Positions 1 to 9,369 of a stretch of DNA of 64,000 bases are shown here, piece by piece. Numbering within the stretch: the first letter of the stretch is position 1; the number at the start of each line of letters is the position of its first letter. Both the position numbers and the translations under genes were made by a program. Location of the stretch: positions 397,001 through 461,000 of the forward strand of contig CAUYUJ010007236.1 of assembly GCA_963575745.1 (NCBI GenBank). The letters are read 5' to 3'. The DNA is from Prorocentrum cordatum. Taxonomy: Eukaryota; Sar; Dinophyceae; Prorocentrales; Prorocentraceae. The notes beneath the pieces were generated by a model that saw only the letters and a program-made list of their open reading frames with translations, did no database searches and was not told where the DNA came from.

Positions 1-2782
1 ACGCATCGTTGTCCAGGCAGGATCTCGTGAGGTAATTGTTATGTATCCTGACGCTCGTCACACGCTTTACATCGAATGTCTCCTCACACGGGAACTTGGC
101 ATGGATAATATGGCCATGCAAACAGTCCTTACGTATGTGGCACACCTCGGTGCAGGGAAACCTGCCAAAGTCTTCGGCTACATCCCAGACTACAAGGGAA
201 ACCTCAATCTTTCAGACGACAGCAAGTTTCAACCGCGCGTAAATCTTGCACTACAGTATCTCGTGCGAAATTATTTCCGAGTAGAACACGTAGTAGCAGT
301 TAGATTGGCCAAAAGTGCGTCAAATCTACCTGCAGTAAAGTACGCCACCGGGTCTACGCTGATCCACTACGACAATGATGTCAGCCCAGCCTTCCACTAT
401 TATGAGTGTGTGGGCACTGGCCTGCATTTTTTTCAAATCACTGGTAGCACTCATTCCAGACTTATCCAATGCTTGACCTCACCTGTTCCTTCCTTAGGAT
501 TTCACGACGACCTGGCCAAGTATCAGCACTCGGGCACCACGTCTGGAGAACACGATTCGCCTGGATACAGGCCTGCACCAGATACCCCAGGTGCTTCATC
601 GCCAAGTGAAGGCCGTCTGTCGACAATCTATGAAGATAACGAGGAACATAACATCGAAGCCATGATGCTGGAAGAGTGGTACGACGAGTTACGTATGGAC
701 CTTCATCCCCCGACAACTACCGACGATTATCTCTACTGCGTCCCAACAACCATGCTGCCCGACCAATGTGTTTTGGTTTCAGCATCTGTGGACGAAGAAG
801 ACATCGTATTGTCGGAAACGCTCGGAGACGAGCCTGAACCACAAGAGCCCTGTCTAGCCTCTCTATGCTCAACCACACCTGACGAGGGCTACTCTCTTGA
901 CAGTGATGAATATGGTCCATATGTTGAGTTATGTTTTACATCAGAAATGTCAAAGGTAGTGTTGGATCAGACTCAACTTGCACAGCTCGACACTGATATG
1001 GTCGCAACGATGAGAGTATATGTATCCTCTGCTGCTAAACGTGCTGTGGTAGTCAAGGAAGACGACCTACTCACAAAAGCCGACATAGCAGCACACCCGA
1101 AAGAGGTGAGTGAAGCTTTGTACACTGAATTCAAGATCTCGCTTGATAACCGGTGCTTTGAGATGTACGATTTATCCAAAGCTTCCAACACCATGACATC
1201 CAGATATGTATATAAGTGGAAGTTTGTGAAGTCAGGTACCGAGAACGTTAAAACCATCCGTCTCAGACTTGTCCTTCGTGGATTTATGGACACTGAGGCT
1301 TTCGATGTGGAAACCTTCTCGGGAACCGCCCGAAGGCAGTCCCAGAGACTCCTGGCAAGTGAGGCGGCATGCCATCCAGAGTGGATCTTCGCATCCATGG
1401 ATATCGACAAAGCATTCCTCAAGGGTTTGACCTATGAGGAAGTTGCCCATGCCACCGGCGAGGAAACTCGCATGGTTTGCTTCGCTCTTCCACCGGGAAG
1501 TGCCCAGGTACTTCGTACATTGCCTGGCTGTTCATCTTATGACGAAAGCCGACACTGCCTCAGGTGCCTCAAGCCAGGAACGGGTACAAAGGACGCCCCA
1601 GGAGCGTTCTCTCTCAAGCTTCGTACGACCACACGAGCTATAGGCCTTACACCGACAAGCTATGATCCTGGATTTGAATTCAGCCAAGATTTGTTAACGG
1701 CAAAACATGTCGATGACATTAATATGACAGGCCTAGAGAAACATATAGACGACTATGTACAACGCGTCGGAGAGGTGTTTGGCAAATGCAAGCTTAACAA
1801 ACACTCATATACGAACTGCGCCGTTCGCTACACTAAGAATGACCAAGGGGATGTGATCATGGATCAGGACGAGTATATCAAACAATTACGTCCTATCACA
1901 CACCCAGAACTTACAGGAGCGGCGGCCGATGCCAGAGCCACCAAACTCATCACCGACATGTTCGTCAGCTTGCGAGGAGCCCTCGCCTATGCCCTTCTTA
2001 CTCAAGTCTGGCTCATGGCATACGTGGTCTCTCTCCAGAAAATCCAAGAGCCCACCAACCTACAAGTCAGACGACTGAATGCTGTGACGCGAAATCTGAT
2101 CAGCAGCCCGAAACGCATCACCTCCCCTCGGATGAAGCCGACGAATGAAGTTGACATACGCAGTGATTCAGGGCATCGGAAGCTCACCGGGGAGGAGGAC
2201 GATGAGACCAAGGGCTATGGCATACGCGGGGCCAACGTACTACGGCGAGGAAGCTCGCCTCAAAGCAAATCCGTCGTTCACCTCTGTGACGGACTATTCA
2301 AATCACACCGACTGCAGGTGAGGTCCAGTTATGCCGCAGAGGCACTCGCAGCTGCACATAACCTTGATGAGTGTTACCCTACGCTCATCACTCTCCACGA
2401 GCTCAAGGCAGGGGCTCTGGCCCCACGACAACTACGAGATATGCGTGAAGTTGGGGGCCTAGACATTAAAGGATCTCTTACTATAGACGCTGAGTCGGTT
2501 TATAAATCGCTATCCAGCAATGATCTTAAGATACCGACAGAACGGACCTTGCTTGGACATATTAGCTGGATACGTGAGCTCATGGACATAGGTATAGTAC
2601 ATAATGTGCAGTGGTATGATACTAGAGATATGACCGCAGATGGGCAGACAAAGGGGAGCATCGATCGGGAGCTGCTTTTGGAAGTGATGTCAGGCACTCA
2701 GTCATTTAAGTATGACGTGAAGCAGTTTGTTCCCTTTCGGGGTCCCGAGGACAGAAACAAGCTTAAGTCTAATCAGTTTTAG
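1..2782 (+). CDS. Ty1/Copia-type reverse transcriptase-RNase H polyprotein, 5' partial
   Basis: The frame is open from base 2, so the ATG at 41 is only the first visible Met and the protein enters from the left edge. Numbering from that Met (913 residues): the RT palm motif A MDIDKAFLKG lies at about 453-462, and motif C is AKHVDDI with the Asp pair at 558-559. A Copia-type RNase H follows, with DIRSDSG at 705-711 and the C-terminal DTRDMTADGQTKG at 860-872, typical of Copia elements. The first ~330 residues have acidic, low-similarity sequence that I cannot assign; no zinc knuckle or integrase is visible, and these may lie outside the window. The enzyme would copy element RNA into DNA and degrade the RNA strand. 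It is unbroken over 900 codons, which suggests a young copy. The family call is firm; activity is not shown. Confidence 0.9.
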   Translation, partial: RIVVQAGSREVIVMYPDARHTLYIECLLTRELGMDNMAMQTVLTYVAHLGAGKPAKVFGYIPDYKGNLNLSDDSKFQPRVNLALQYLVRNYFRVEHVVAVRLAKSASNLPAVKYATGSTLIHYDNDVSPAFHYYECVGTGLHFFQITGSTHSRLIQCLTSPVPSLGFHDDLAKYQHSGTTSGEHDSPGYRPAPDTPGASSPSEGRLSTIYEDNEEHNIEAMMLEEWYDELRMDLHPPTTTDDYLYCVPTTMLPDQCVLVSASVDEEDIVLSETLGDEPEPQEPCLASLCSTTPDEGYSLDSDEYGPYVELCFTSEMSKVVLDQTQLAQLDTDMVATMRVYVSSAAKRAVVVKEDDLLTKADIAAHPKEVSEALYTEFKISLDNRCFEMYDLSKASNTMTSRYVYKWKFVKSGTENVKTIRLRLVLRGFMDTEAFDVETFSGTARRQSQRLLASEAACHPEWIFASMDIDKAFLKGLTYEEVAHATGEETRMVCFALPPGSAQVLRTLPGCSSYDESRHCLRCLKPGTGTKDAPGAFSLKLRTTTRAIGLTPTSYDPGFEFSQDLLTAKHVDDINMTGLEKHIDDYVQRVGEVFGKCKLNKHSYTNCAVRYTKNDQGDVIMDQDEYIKQLRPITHPELTGAAADARATKLITDMFVSLRGALAYALLTQVWLMAYVVSLQKIQEPTNLQVRRLNAVTRNLISSPKRITSPRMKPTNEVDIRSDSGHRKLTGEEDDETKGYGIRGANVLRRGSSPQSKSVVHLCDGLFKSHRLQVRSSYAAEALAAAHNLDECYPTLITLHELKAGALAPRQLRDMREVGGLDIKGSLTIDAESVYKSLSSNDLKIPTERTLLGHISWIRELMDIGIVHNVQWYDTRDMTADGQTKGSIDRELLLEVMSGTQSFKYDVKQFVPFRGPEDRNKLKSNQF

Positions 2783-3600
2783 TCTGTCCTTGTTGCCCCC
2801 GCGGTCCAATTTGCCAGCATGGGCGCCTACTACAGAGGCGCCCTTCTAGGTGCTCGGACACGAGCCTTACATTTCACGCCTGGCAATGAGCCGGCTTAAT
2901 GTGATTCAGGCTCTTTGCCTTAATACCCGTTTGCTCGGTGAGGTATGGCCCGTTTGGCTTACCTCTAGCCGGGCCGATTGCCCTTTATCATTCAAGGGGC
3001 TGTCTTGTATTTGCGTGAAATGTTTTGCGAGGAAACTCGCCTTACAGTCTGGTGTTAGGCCAGTCTGTACGCACTGCTTTCTTGTAAACAGTTGCGCGCG
3101 CGGCCTTTGTAGAGCCTAACGGCTGCGCGGCTATACTCTCCGTCTCCTCCCCTCCCGACTTTGAGGGTAGCTCTTTGGGAGATGTTATATAGAATCGGGA
3201 TCATAGCTCGCGCGCCGTTGCCTTTGGCTCAAGGCACGCGCGCCCTATTTGCCCGGATACCTGACTTGGTATTCGCTATGTGCCGGAAAGACCGATACAT
3301 CGATCTTATCCTATCTTACCCACCCACTCCCCATATCGTATTCCTTCGACATGGAATTGGATGCAATGTGACCTACCAGGCTCACTTTCGACTTGCGGGT
3401 AGTCGGAAGCATGCAAATCGCATTTGTTTTCTGGGCGGAGTTGGTAGTGACGGAGGAGCATGTGGGATGATGTTGGGAAAATGATGGGCAAGAGGATCGT
3501 GCTTTCCATGATTCGCACAGCTTGCATTCGTGGACAGCTCTTTCTCATTCGTCCTCTTTGTCATTCGCCTTCCGCGTCTCCCACCTCTGTGGCGAGCCGC
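2783..3600. other. Non-coding 3' flank of the Copia ORF
   Basis: No convincing reading frame. A perfect 7-bp stem (GGGCGCC at 2821-2827, GGCGCCC at 2837-2843) with a 9-nt loop lies 38 bases after the Copia stop. The stretch should hold the 3' LTR if the element is complete, but I could not recognise LTR ends or a matching 5' copy, which would lie outside the window. A possible spliced-leader relic is listed separately at 3225. Confidence 0.5.
3225..3243 (+). other. Possible relic of the dinoflagellate spliced leader
   Basis: Reads CCGTTGCCTTTGGCTCAAG. Compared with the dinoflagellate leader core CCGTAGCCATTTTGGCTCAA+G it has one substitution and a 2-nt deletion. It also lies in a small palindrome (GCCTT...AAGGC), so chance similarity is possible, and no clear gene follows it. 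Confidence 0.4.
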
Positions 3601-3610
3601 CTCGAGAACT

Positions 3611-4205
3611 GTGTGTGTGTGTGTGTGTCACGCAACTCATCTGGGAAGTGAAGCGTCCCCGCCGCCGTTTGCGGCTCATGCTATTTGCACTAGCCCGCTT
3701 TGTCGAACGAAGAAGAGGATTGAGGGGCTGGGGCGAGGGGGAGGAAGGGGAGAGCGCGAGAAAGAGACAGTGATGACCATGAGGAGGAGGAGGAGGAGAA
3801 GGAGGAGGAGGAGGAGGAGGACGACGAGGAGGAGGAGGAGGAAGATAAGAGGAGGAGGAGGAGGAGGGTATGAGGAGGAGGAAGATAAATGGAGGAGGAG
3901 GAGGAAGAGGAGGAGGAGGAGGAGGCGTCTCCCCCGAGGACAACGGGCTTCGGTGACATGGCGAACTTTTTCCGGCAGTTTTCGGAGAGCCCTGGGCGGC
4001 AACGGCCCCGCCCGGACGTGCCTCCACACTTCCCGTCGCCTTGCTCCCCCTGGCCATCCAGCCCTGCTTCCCTCCCCCCCTATCCCCCCCCCCCTCTCTC
4101 ATCCCCTCGCCTTCTCCCCCAATCCTCCCCCTCTCTTTCTCTCCCTCGCTGATGGTGTTGTTTCTCGTTTTTGTTTTCTCCCCTGGTACCCCCCCCCCCT
4201 CCGCG
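3611..4205. repeat. (GT)n, (GGA)n and pyrimidine-rich low-complexity block
   Basis: A (GT)9 run at 3611-3628, a (GGA)n-type tract at about 3780-3930, then C/T-rich sequence with poly-C runs at 4030-4200. Long open frames on both strands here encode only Arg/Glu/Ser/Pro strings and are products of the repeats. Confidence 0.85.
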
Positions 4206-5880
4206 CGGGACCGTCGGGTGCTCGTGCGTACGTGTCCGATCGTTGAAGATCGGAGGCAAATGCGGAAGGTTACCGCGAATCGGTTTGGCTCACAGATTGC
4301 CGGAGTGTCAAGCAACAGTCAGTGAGGCAATTTTCGAGCATTCATTACAAGCGCCGTGAATTGGATCAGGTTCACTGCGGCGGACATTGCGAAGAAGGCC
4401 AGTCAGACTAATGCAGGCACAAGTGGAGGAAATAGGCGCACGGCTTGCTTGAATAAATTCGGTCGGGCCCAGCATTGATGATTGTAGTAGTGAGTTTGAT
4501 ATTGCAGCCAACATATATGTAGATTGTTCGGCAACGCCAGGTCTTGAGTCGATACGGCAACGGATTACGATAGTATTCTAATAGTTAGACGCAGTCGGCT
4601 ATATACACGCTAGTAAAACAAGTGTGGTTCATCAGTTCATCAGGAAATTTGGATCAGCTGCTCTGCAAGCGTTGCATAGCAGCTGTGAAAGTGCAGTAAC
4701 ACGTACCTCGGTAGGTCTGTTATTTGCAACTCTTTGTTTGCATTGTAAGTTGTTTGAGCATTTACGCGCAAGTTCAGACATGATGTTCCTGCACATTGCG
4801 AACACATCAATCACATCGCGGGTGCGAAGGTATTAGCTAAGTTGATGCATGTTGACGCCATTGAGGTCTAACAGGGGCCCCGTAATGGATCTCATCGCAA
4901 CGCCTTAATGCGATCCGAAATCAGGGGGCTCCTTTTGACCAGTGTCACACTACCATGTACCTCTACCCTTCCTACGACTTGTATTCCTCCTTGCCCTTCC
5001 CTCTATCTTTCCAGGGCCCCCCTTCGGCCACCCTGCCCCATCCCCGTCATCCTCCGACTCATCCTGCCCCCCCCCCTCCCTGGCCTCCTCTACCCCATTC
5101 CTCCCCAATGCGACGACGATAGCAGCGGGTGCCTGTGAGGAGGACCACAGGAGTACGACGGCCAGCTCGAAGCCCAGCTCCGAGGCGGGCTCGGCCCCCT
5201 GGCCCAACGCGGCCTCGCCTGGCGGGGTTGGAGGGAGTTCCTCATTGTCGTCGTCGCCGTCCTCGTCGTTATCGAAGTCGCCGCGTCCTCGTCCTTGTCC
5301 TCGTCCTCCTTGTCGTTGTCGTCGTCCTCGTCCTCGTCCTAGTCGTCGTTGTCGTCGTCGTCGTCCTGATCCTGGTCCTCCTCCCTTCCGTTTCTCACCT
5401 TTCCTCGCCGTCGTTTGCCCAATTTGGGCAGGCTTCCGGCCAAGTTCGGGAGGGGACCAGAAGCACACACAGAGACGCAATGGATCGTCGGCTCCCAGGA
5501 AAAGACGGGGAGATGTGGGAAGTGGGGGGGATACGAGCACCAGGGAAATGCGGGAAAACGTTGGGGATCCTGGGATTTGTGCCTATGTATTCGTGTGTCT
5601 TTGGGACCCTCTCACAAGCGGGGGCCAGTGCCAGGGCCGCGGGGGCTATGCCAGATTCTGCCCACGAGGGCGCAGCCGTCGTGGACTGCTCCAGCCCGAG
5701 CGGCCACCCAGGGCGAGTCTTCCTCCTCGTCGGTGGGGCTCGCCATCTGGGCTCGGGAGCATTAGGCTGGGCGTGTCCCTCTGCAGGAGGACGATTCGAA
5801 GATAGGCAAACATAGCCTGGTAGGGATTTTGCGGTTACGTGTGACTATATGTTTGAATATTGAATCGCTTCGCTCATTCC
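4206..5880. other. Gene-free stretch with a (CGTCCT)-type tract
   Basis: I see no protein-like frame. A CGT/CCT hexamer-like tract runs at about 5245-5390. Open frames over it are low-complexity Arg/Pro strings. Confidence 0.55.
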
Positions 5881-5884
5881 GCCG

Positions 5885-6239
5885 GCCCCTATTGTGCCAT
5901 CGCGGGTTCTTGGGGGGTCTTGGGAGCCCTTGGAAGCTTCGTGGGAGCTTCTTGGGAACTTTGGGAGGCCTCGTGGATGGCTCTGGGTGGGCCCTCTTGG
6001 TGGTCTCTTGGGGGGGTCTGCCTGGCCTCTTGGGGGCCTCCTGGAAGCTTCCTGGGGGTCCCTTGGGGGCCTCTTGGGGCTTTCTTGCGGCCTGTTGAGG
6101 GCCTCTTGGGGTTCTCTTGGGGGCTTCGTGGGGCTACTTGGGGGCTTGTAGGGGCATTTCGGGGGCGTGTTTGGGCGGGAGGCTCAAAATTTCTGTTCAG
6201 GTTGCCCCTGTGGACCTCAATCATGGGGCCGTCTTGGGG
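5885..6239 (+). repeat. Degenerate CTTGGGGGCCT-type short repeat
   Basis: Irregular tandem copies of a roughly 10-20 bp G-rich word built on TCTTGGGGGCC. The same texture recurs at 14320-14900 and, in the opposite orientation, at 18715-19085. Confidence 0.7.
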
Positions 6240-7756
6240 CCTCTTGGACCGTCTTGAGGGTTTGTTGGGCCTTCTTGGAGCGCTCTTGGGCCGTCTTTGA
6301 GCGGTCTTGAGGGTCTCTCGGGCCGTCTTGGGGTGATCTTGGGGGCCTCTTGGACCGCCTTGAAAGGTGTGAAAGACGAAGAGGCGGATATGTTAAAAAT
6401 GCACGTTTTCCTAAGGGAATGGGACGATTTTTGCTTGTGGGAGCCCTCTTGGGGCGCCGCTTAGGGACCTCTTGGGGCGTCTTGAAGGCCTGTTGGGCCG
6501 TCTTGAGGCCATCGTAGGCGCTTGGGGGTGATATTTCGGCGTCTCCCGGCTCTCTTGGACCGTCTGGAGGGCTTCTCGGGCCCCTCTTGGACCGATTTGG
6601 AGCCCTCCTGGGCTCCGAAAAAGAGTTCTTGAGGGTTTCTTGGGCCTTCTTGGAGCGCTCTTGGGCCGTCTTTGAGCGGTCTAGAGGGTCTCTCGGGCCG
6701 TCTTGGGGTGATCTTGGGGGCCTCTTGGACCGCCTTGAAAGGTGTGAAAGACGAAGAGGCGGATATGTTAAAAATGCACGTTTTCCTAAGGGAATGAGAC
6801 GATTTTTGCTTGTGGGAGCCCTCTTGGGACGCCGCTTAGGGACCTCTTAGGGACCTCTTGGGGCGTCTTGAAGGCCTCTTGGGCCGTCTTGAGGCCATCG
6901 TAGACGTTTGGGAGTGATATTTCGGCGTCTCCCGGCTCTCTTGGACCGTCTGGAGGGCTTCTCGGGCCCCTCGTGGACCAATTTGGAGCCCTCCTGGGCT
7001 CCGAAAAAGAATTCTTGAGGGTTTGTTGAGCCTTCTTGGAGCGCTCTTGGGCCGTCTTTGAGCGGTCTTGAGGGTCTCTCGGGCCGTCTTGGGGTGATCT
7101 TGGGGGCCTCTTGGACCGCCTTGAAAGGTGTGAAAGACGAAGAGGCGGATATGTTAAAAATGCACGTTTTCCTAAGGGAATGGGACGATTTTTGCTTGTG
7201 GGAGCCCTCTTGGGGCGCCGCTTAGGGACCTCTTGGGGCGTCTTGAAGGCCTGTTGGGCCGTCTTGAGGCCATCGTAGGCGCTTGGGGGTGATATTTCGG
7301 CGTCTCCCGGCTCTCTTGGACCGTCTGGAGGGCTTCTCGGGCCCCTCTTGGACCGATTTGGAGCCCTCCTGGGCTCCGAAAAAGAGTTCTTGAGGGTTTC
7401 TTGGGCCTTCTTGGAGCGCTCTTGGGCCGTCTTTGAGCGGTCTAGAGGGTCTCTCGGGCCGTCTTGGGGTGATCTTGGGGGCCTCTTGGACCGCCTTGAA
7501 AGGTGTGAAAGACGAAGAGGCGGATATGTTAAAAATGCACGTTTTCCTAAGGGAATGGGACGATTTTTGCTTGTGGGAGCCCTCTTGGGGCGCCGCTTAG
7601 GGACCTCTTGGGGCGTCTTGAAGGCCTGTTGGGCCGTCTTGAGGCCATCGCAGGCGTTTGGGAGTGATATTTCGGCGTCTCCCGGCTCTCTTGGACCGTC
7701 TGGAGGGCTTCTCGGGCCTCTCTTGGACCGTTTGGAGCCCTCCTGGGCTCCGAAAA
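6240..7756 (+). repeat. Tandem array of four ~375-bp units
   Basis: The landmark GGAGCCCTCC with its upstream GACCRATTT falls at about 6590, 6976, 7351 and (variant) 7726, giving periods of 386, 375 and 375 bp. Each unit holds a conserved stretch around GGCGGATATGTTAAAAATGC (6377-6418 and equivalents). Copies are nearly identical (units at 6587 and 7348 share a long exact run), so the array is recent or homogenised. The first unit starts inside the degenerate repeat to its left. No coding role is evident. Confidence 0.9.
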
Positions 7757-7757
7757 G

Positions 7758-7845
7758 GGACCTTGCCGGGACCTTGCCGGGACCTTGCCGGGACCTTGCC
7801 GGGACCTTGCCGGGACCTTGCCAGGACCTTGCCGGGACCTTGCCA
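7758..7845 (+). repeat. 11-bp minisatellite, 8 copies
   Basis: Eight near-exact tandem copies of GGACCTTGCCG directly follow the last 375-bp unit, with single-base changes only in copies 6 and 8. The junction lies inside the unit's GGGCTCCGAAAA landmark, so the small array replaced or grew inside the larger one. Confidence 0.95.
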
Positions 7846-8424
7846 GGGTACCTTTCGTCCGGGGACCCCCAGGGCCCGCCCCGCGCGCGCGAACTAGAAA
7901 TATTGTTGAGCAGTTACCAGAGATCTTAGCACGCCTCTGGCCCGTTGGGCCGGCGAATTTCGTGGTTATTTCCAGTCTTCCTCCACAGATCCGCCCGTAG
8001 GAGGACATGCCCGACCTAGCGGTAGCAGGAGATGGAGGGAGAGAGAGGGAGAAAAGTATTTTGAGAGGCGGGCGAAGGTAAGGAGGCCGCTGAGGAGGGG
8101 GCGGAAGGCGCAAAGCAGGAGGGTAACAGAACATGCGAAAAATCATGGGATGAGGACACATCATGGGAAGTGGAGGGGAAGACGAAACTCCAGAAAATGT
8201 TGGAACACATATAGGGGGAATCTTGGGATGTGCGCCTACTTCTTTGTGTCTCCAAGGGCACCTGCAGCAAAGAGATGCAGCTACGCGGGTGCGAAGAGGC
8301 AAAGGGCGACCATCTCTCTCGTGGGCCCTGGAAACGACAGGGCAATTCGTTTACCGGCTCCGCTTGGTCGTTCTTGTTGCCGGTTCTGGCGCCGTTGTTG
8401 TTCGTTGTTTGGTTATTGCTCTGC
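7846..8424. other. No gene seen
   Basis: Mixed sequence with purine-rich stretches at 8030-8110. No protein-like frame was recognised on either strand. Confidence 0.5.
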
Positions 8425-8627
8425 ACGCCCGAAATGGGTACTGAAAGAATGGGTACGATGCCCAACAGCAGTTCTTGTTCATTCTGAACAGGGCTCGCTG
8501 TCCGCTCCGCCGCGGCCTGTGTCCATTCGAGACAGGAGGCCGCCTGCCCAACAGCGGCCGCTGTCGGTTTGGGACAACATTTGCTGTTGGGCATTGTACC
8601 CATTTTTTCGGTACCCATTTCGGGCGT
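8425..8627. mobile_element. Foldback (MITE-like) element made of nested hairpins
   Basis: Terminal inverted repeats of 46 bp (8425-8470 and 8582-8627) match at 43 of 46 positions; both outer ends read ACGCCCGAAATGGG inward. Inside lie further hairpins: TGTTCA-TTC-TGAACA near 8476, CCTGT...ACAGG around 8518-8538, and CCCAA...TTGGG enclosing the perfect palindrome ACAGCGGCCGCTGT near 8552. There is no ORF, so any movement would need outside enzymes. I found no convincing target-site duplication. Confidence 0.75.
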
Positions 8628-8654
8628 CCAAAATTGCGCCGTTTTTGTTGCCGA

Positions 8655-8889
8655 ATCCTCATGGCGACAACATCGCAGAGCGGGTTTCGCTCGGAAAGCG
8701 ATAGCATGGGCCCGGAGGGTCCTGAAGAATTTCGTTCCGGAGTTCGAAGTTGATTTCGTGCGGATGATTTTGGCCAGGAATGAAGACTAAAACAAATCCA
8801 CGTGAAATTTACTTCATTTTTCGCTCGCCGCTTCGGGCAAGAATCCACGCAGAAGTCCGCCGCAGCACATCTGCAAGGCTGGCGCAATG
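8655..8889 (+). repeat. Copy A of a ~235-bp dispersed direct repeat
   Basis: Aligns over its whole length with 9133-9366 at roughly 80% identity; shared words include GAATTTCGTTCCGGA, GCCAGGAATGAAGACTAAAA and CGCTCGCCGCTTCGGGCAA. No coding frame is conserved between the copies. Confidence 0.8.
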
Positions 8890-9132
8890 AGGATCCGGTT
8901 CTGGTTCCAATTCTGGAGCCGATTTTTTGTTCCGCCGTTTCAGGTTGCCGTCGTGGCCTCGAGAGGGTTCCCGATCAGATGGGGGGGGGCGCCAGGGCCA
9001 GCCCCGCAGCCGGACTACTTCGTGAGGTCCATGGGCGGCACGCCCGCAGCGCAGGCCCCGGAGCCTTCTCTTGCGACACGCGTGGAGGGGTGGACGATGA
9101 TGGATAGGATGAGGAACGCGGAGGATGCATGT

Positions 9133-9366
9133 GTCATGGCGCCCACATCGCAGAGCGGATTCCGGCCGGAAAACCAGGGGATGGGCCTCGAATATCCTTC
9201 AGAATTTCGTTCCGGATTTCGAGGTTAACTTCGTGCGGATTTTGTTCGGCCAGGAATGAAGACTAAAAATAATCCACGCGACATTTCTTTCGTTTCTCGC
9301 TCGCCGCTTCGGGCAAAAATACACGCAGAAATCCGCTGCAGCACGTATGCAAGGCCAGTGCAATGA
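9133..9366 (+). repeat. Copy B of the ~235-bp dispersed direct repeat
   Basis: Second copy of the unit at 8655-8889, about 478 bp downstream and in the same orientation. Differences are scattered substitutions and small indels, so the duplication is old. Confidence 0.8.
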
Positions 9367-9369
9367 CAT

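Noticed and set aside
4277-4297. Leader-like TTTGGCTCA
   Set aside because: Only nine bases match and no coding frame follows.
3530-4315. Long Arg/Glu, Pro or Ser open frames on both strands (also at 24829-25793, 36370-38420, 55530-56380)
   Set aside because: They are translations of GGA/TCC tracts, open in many frames at once.
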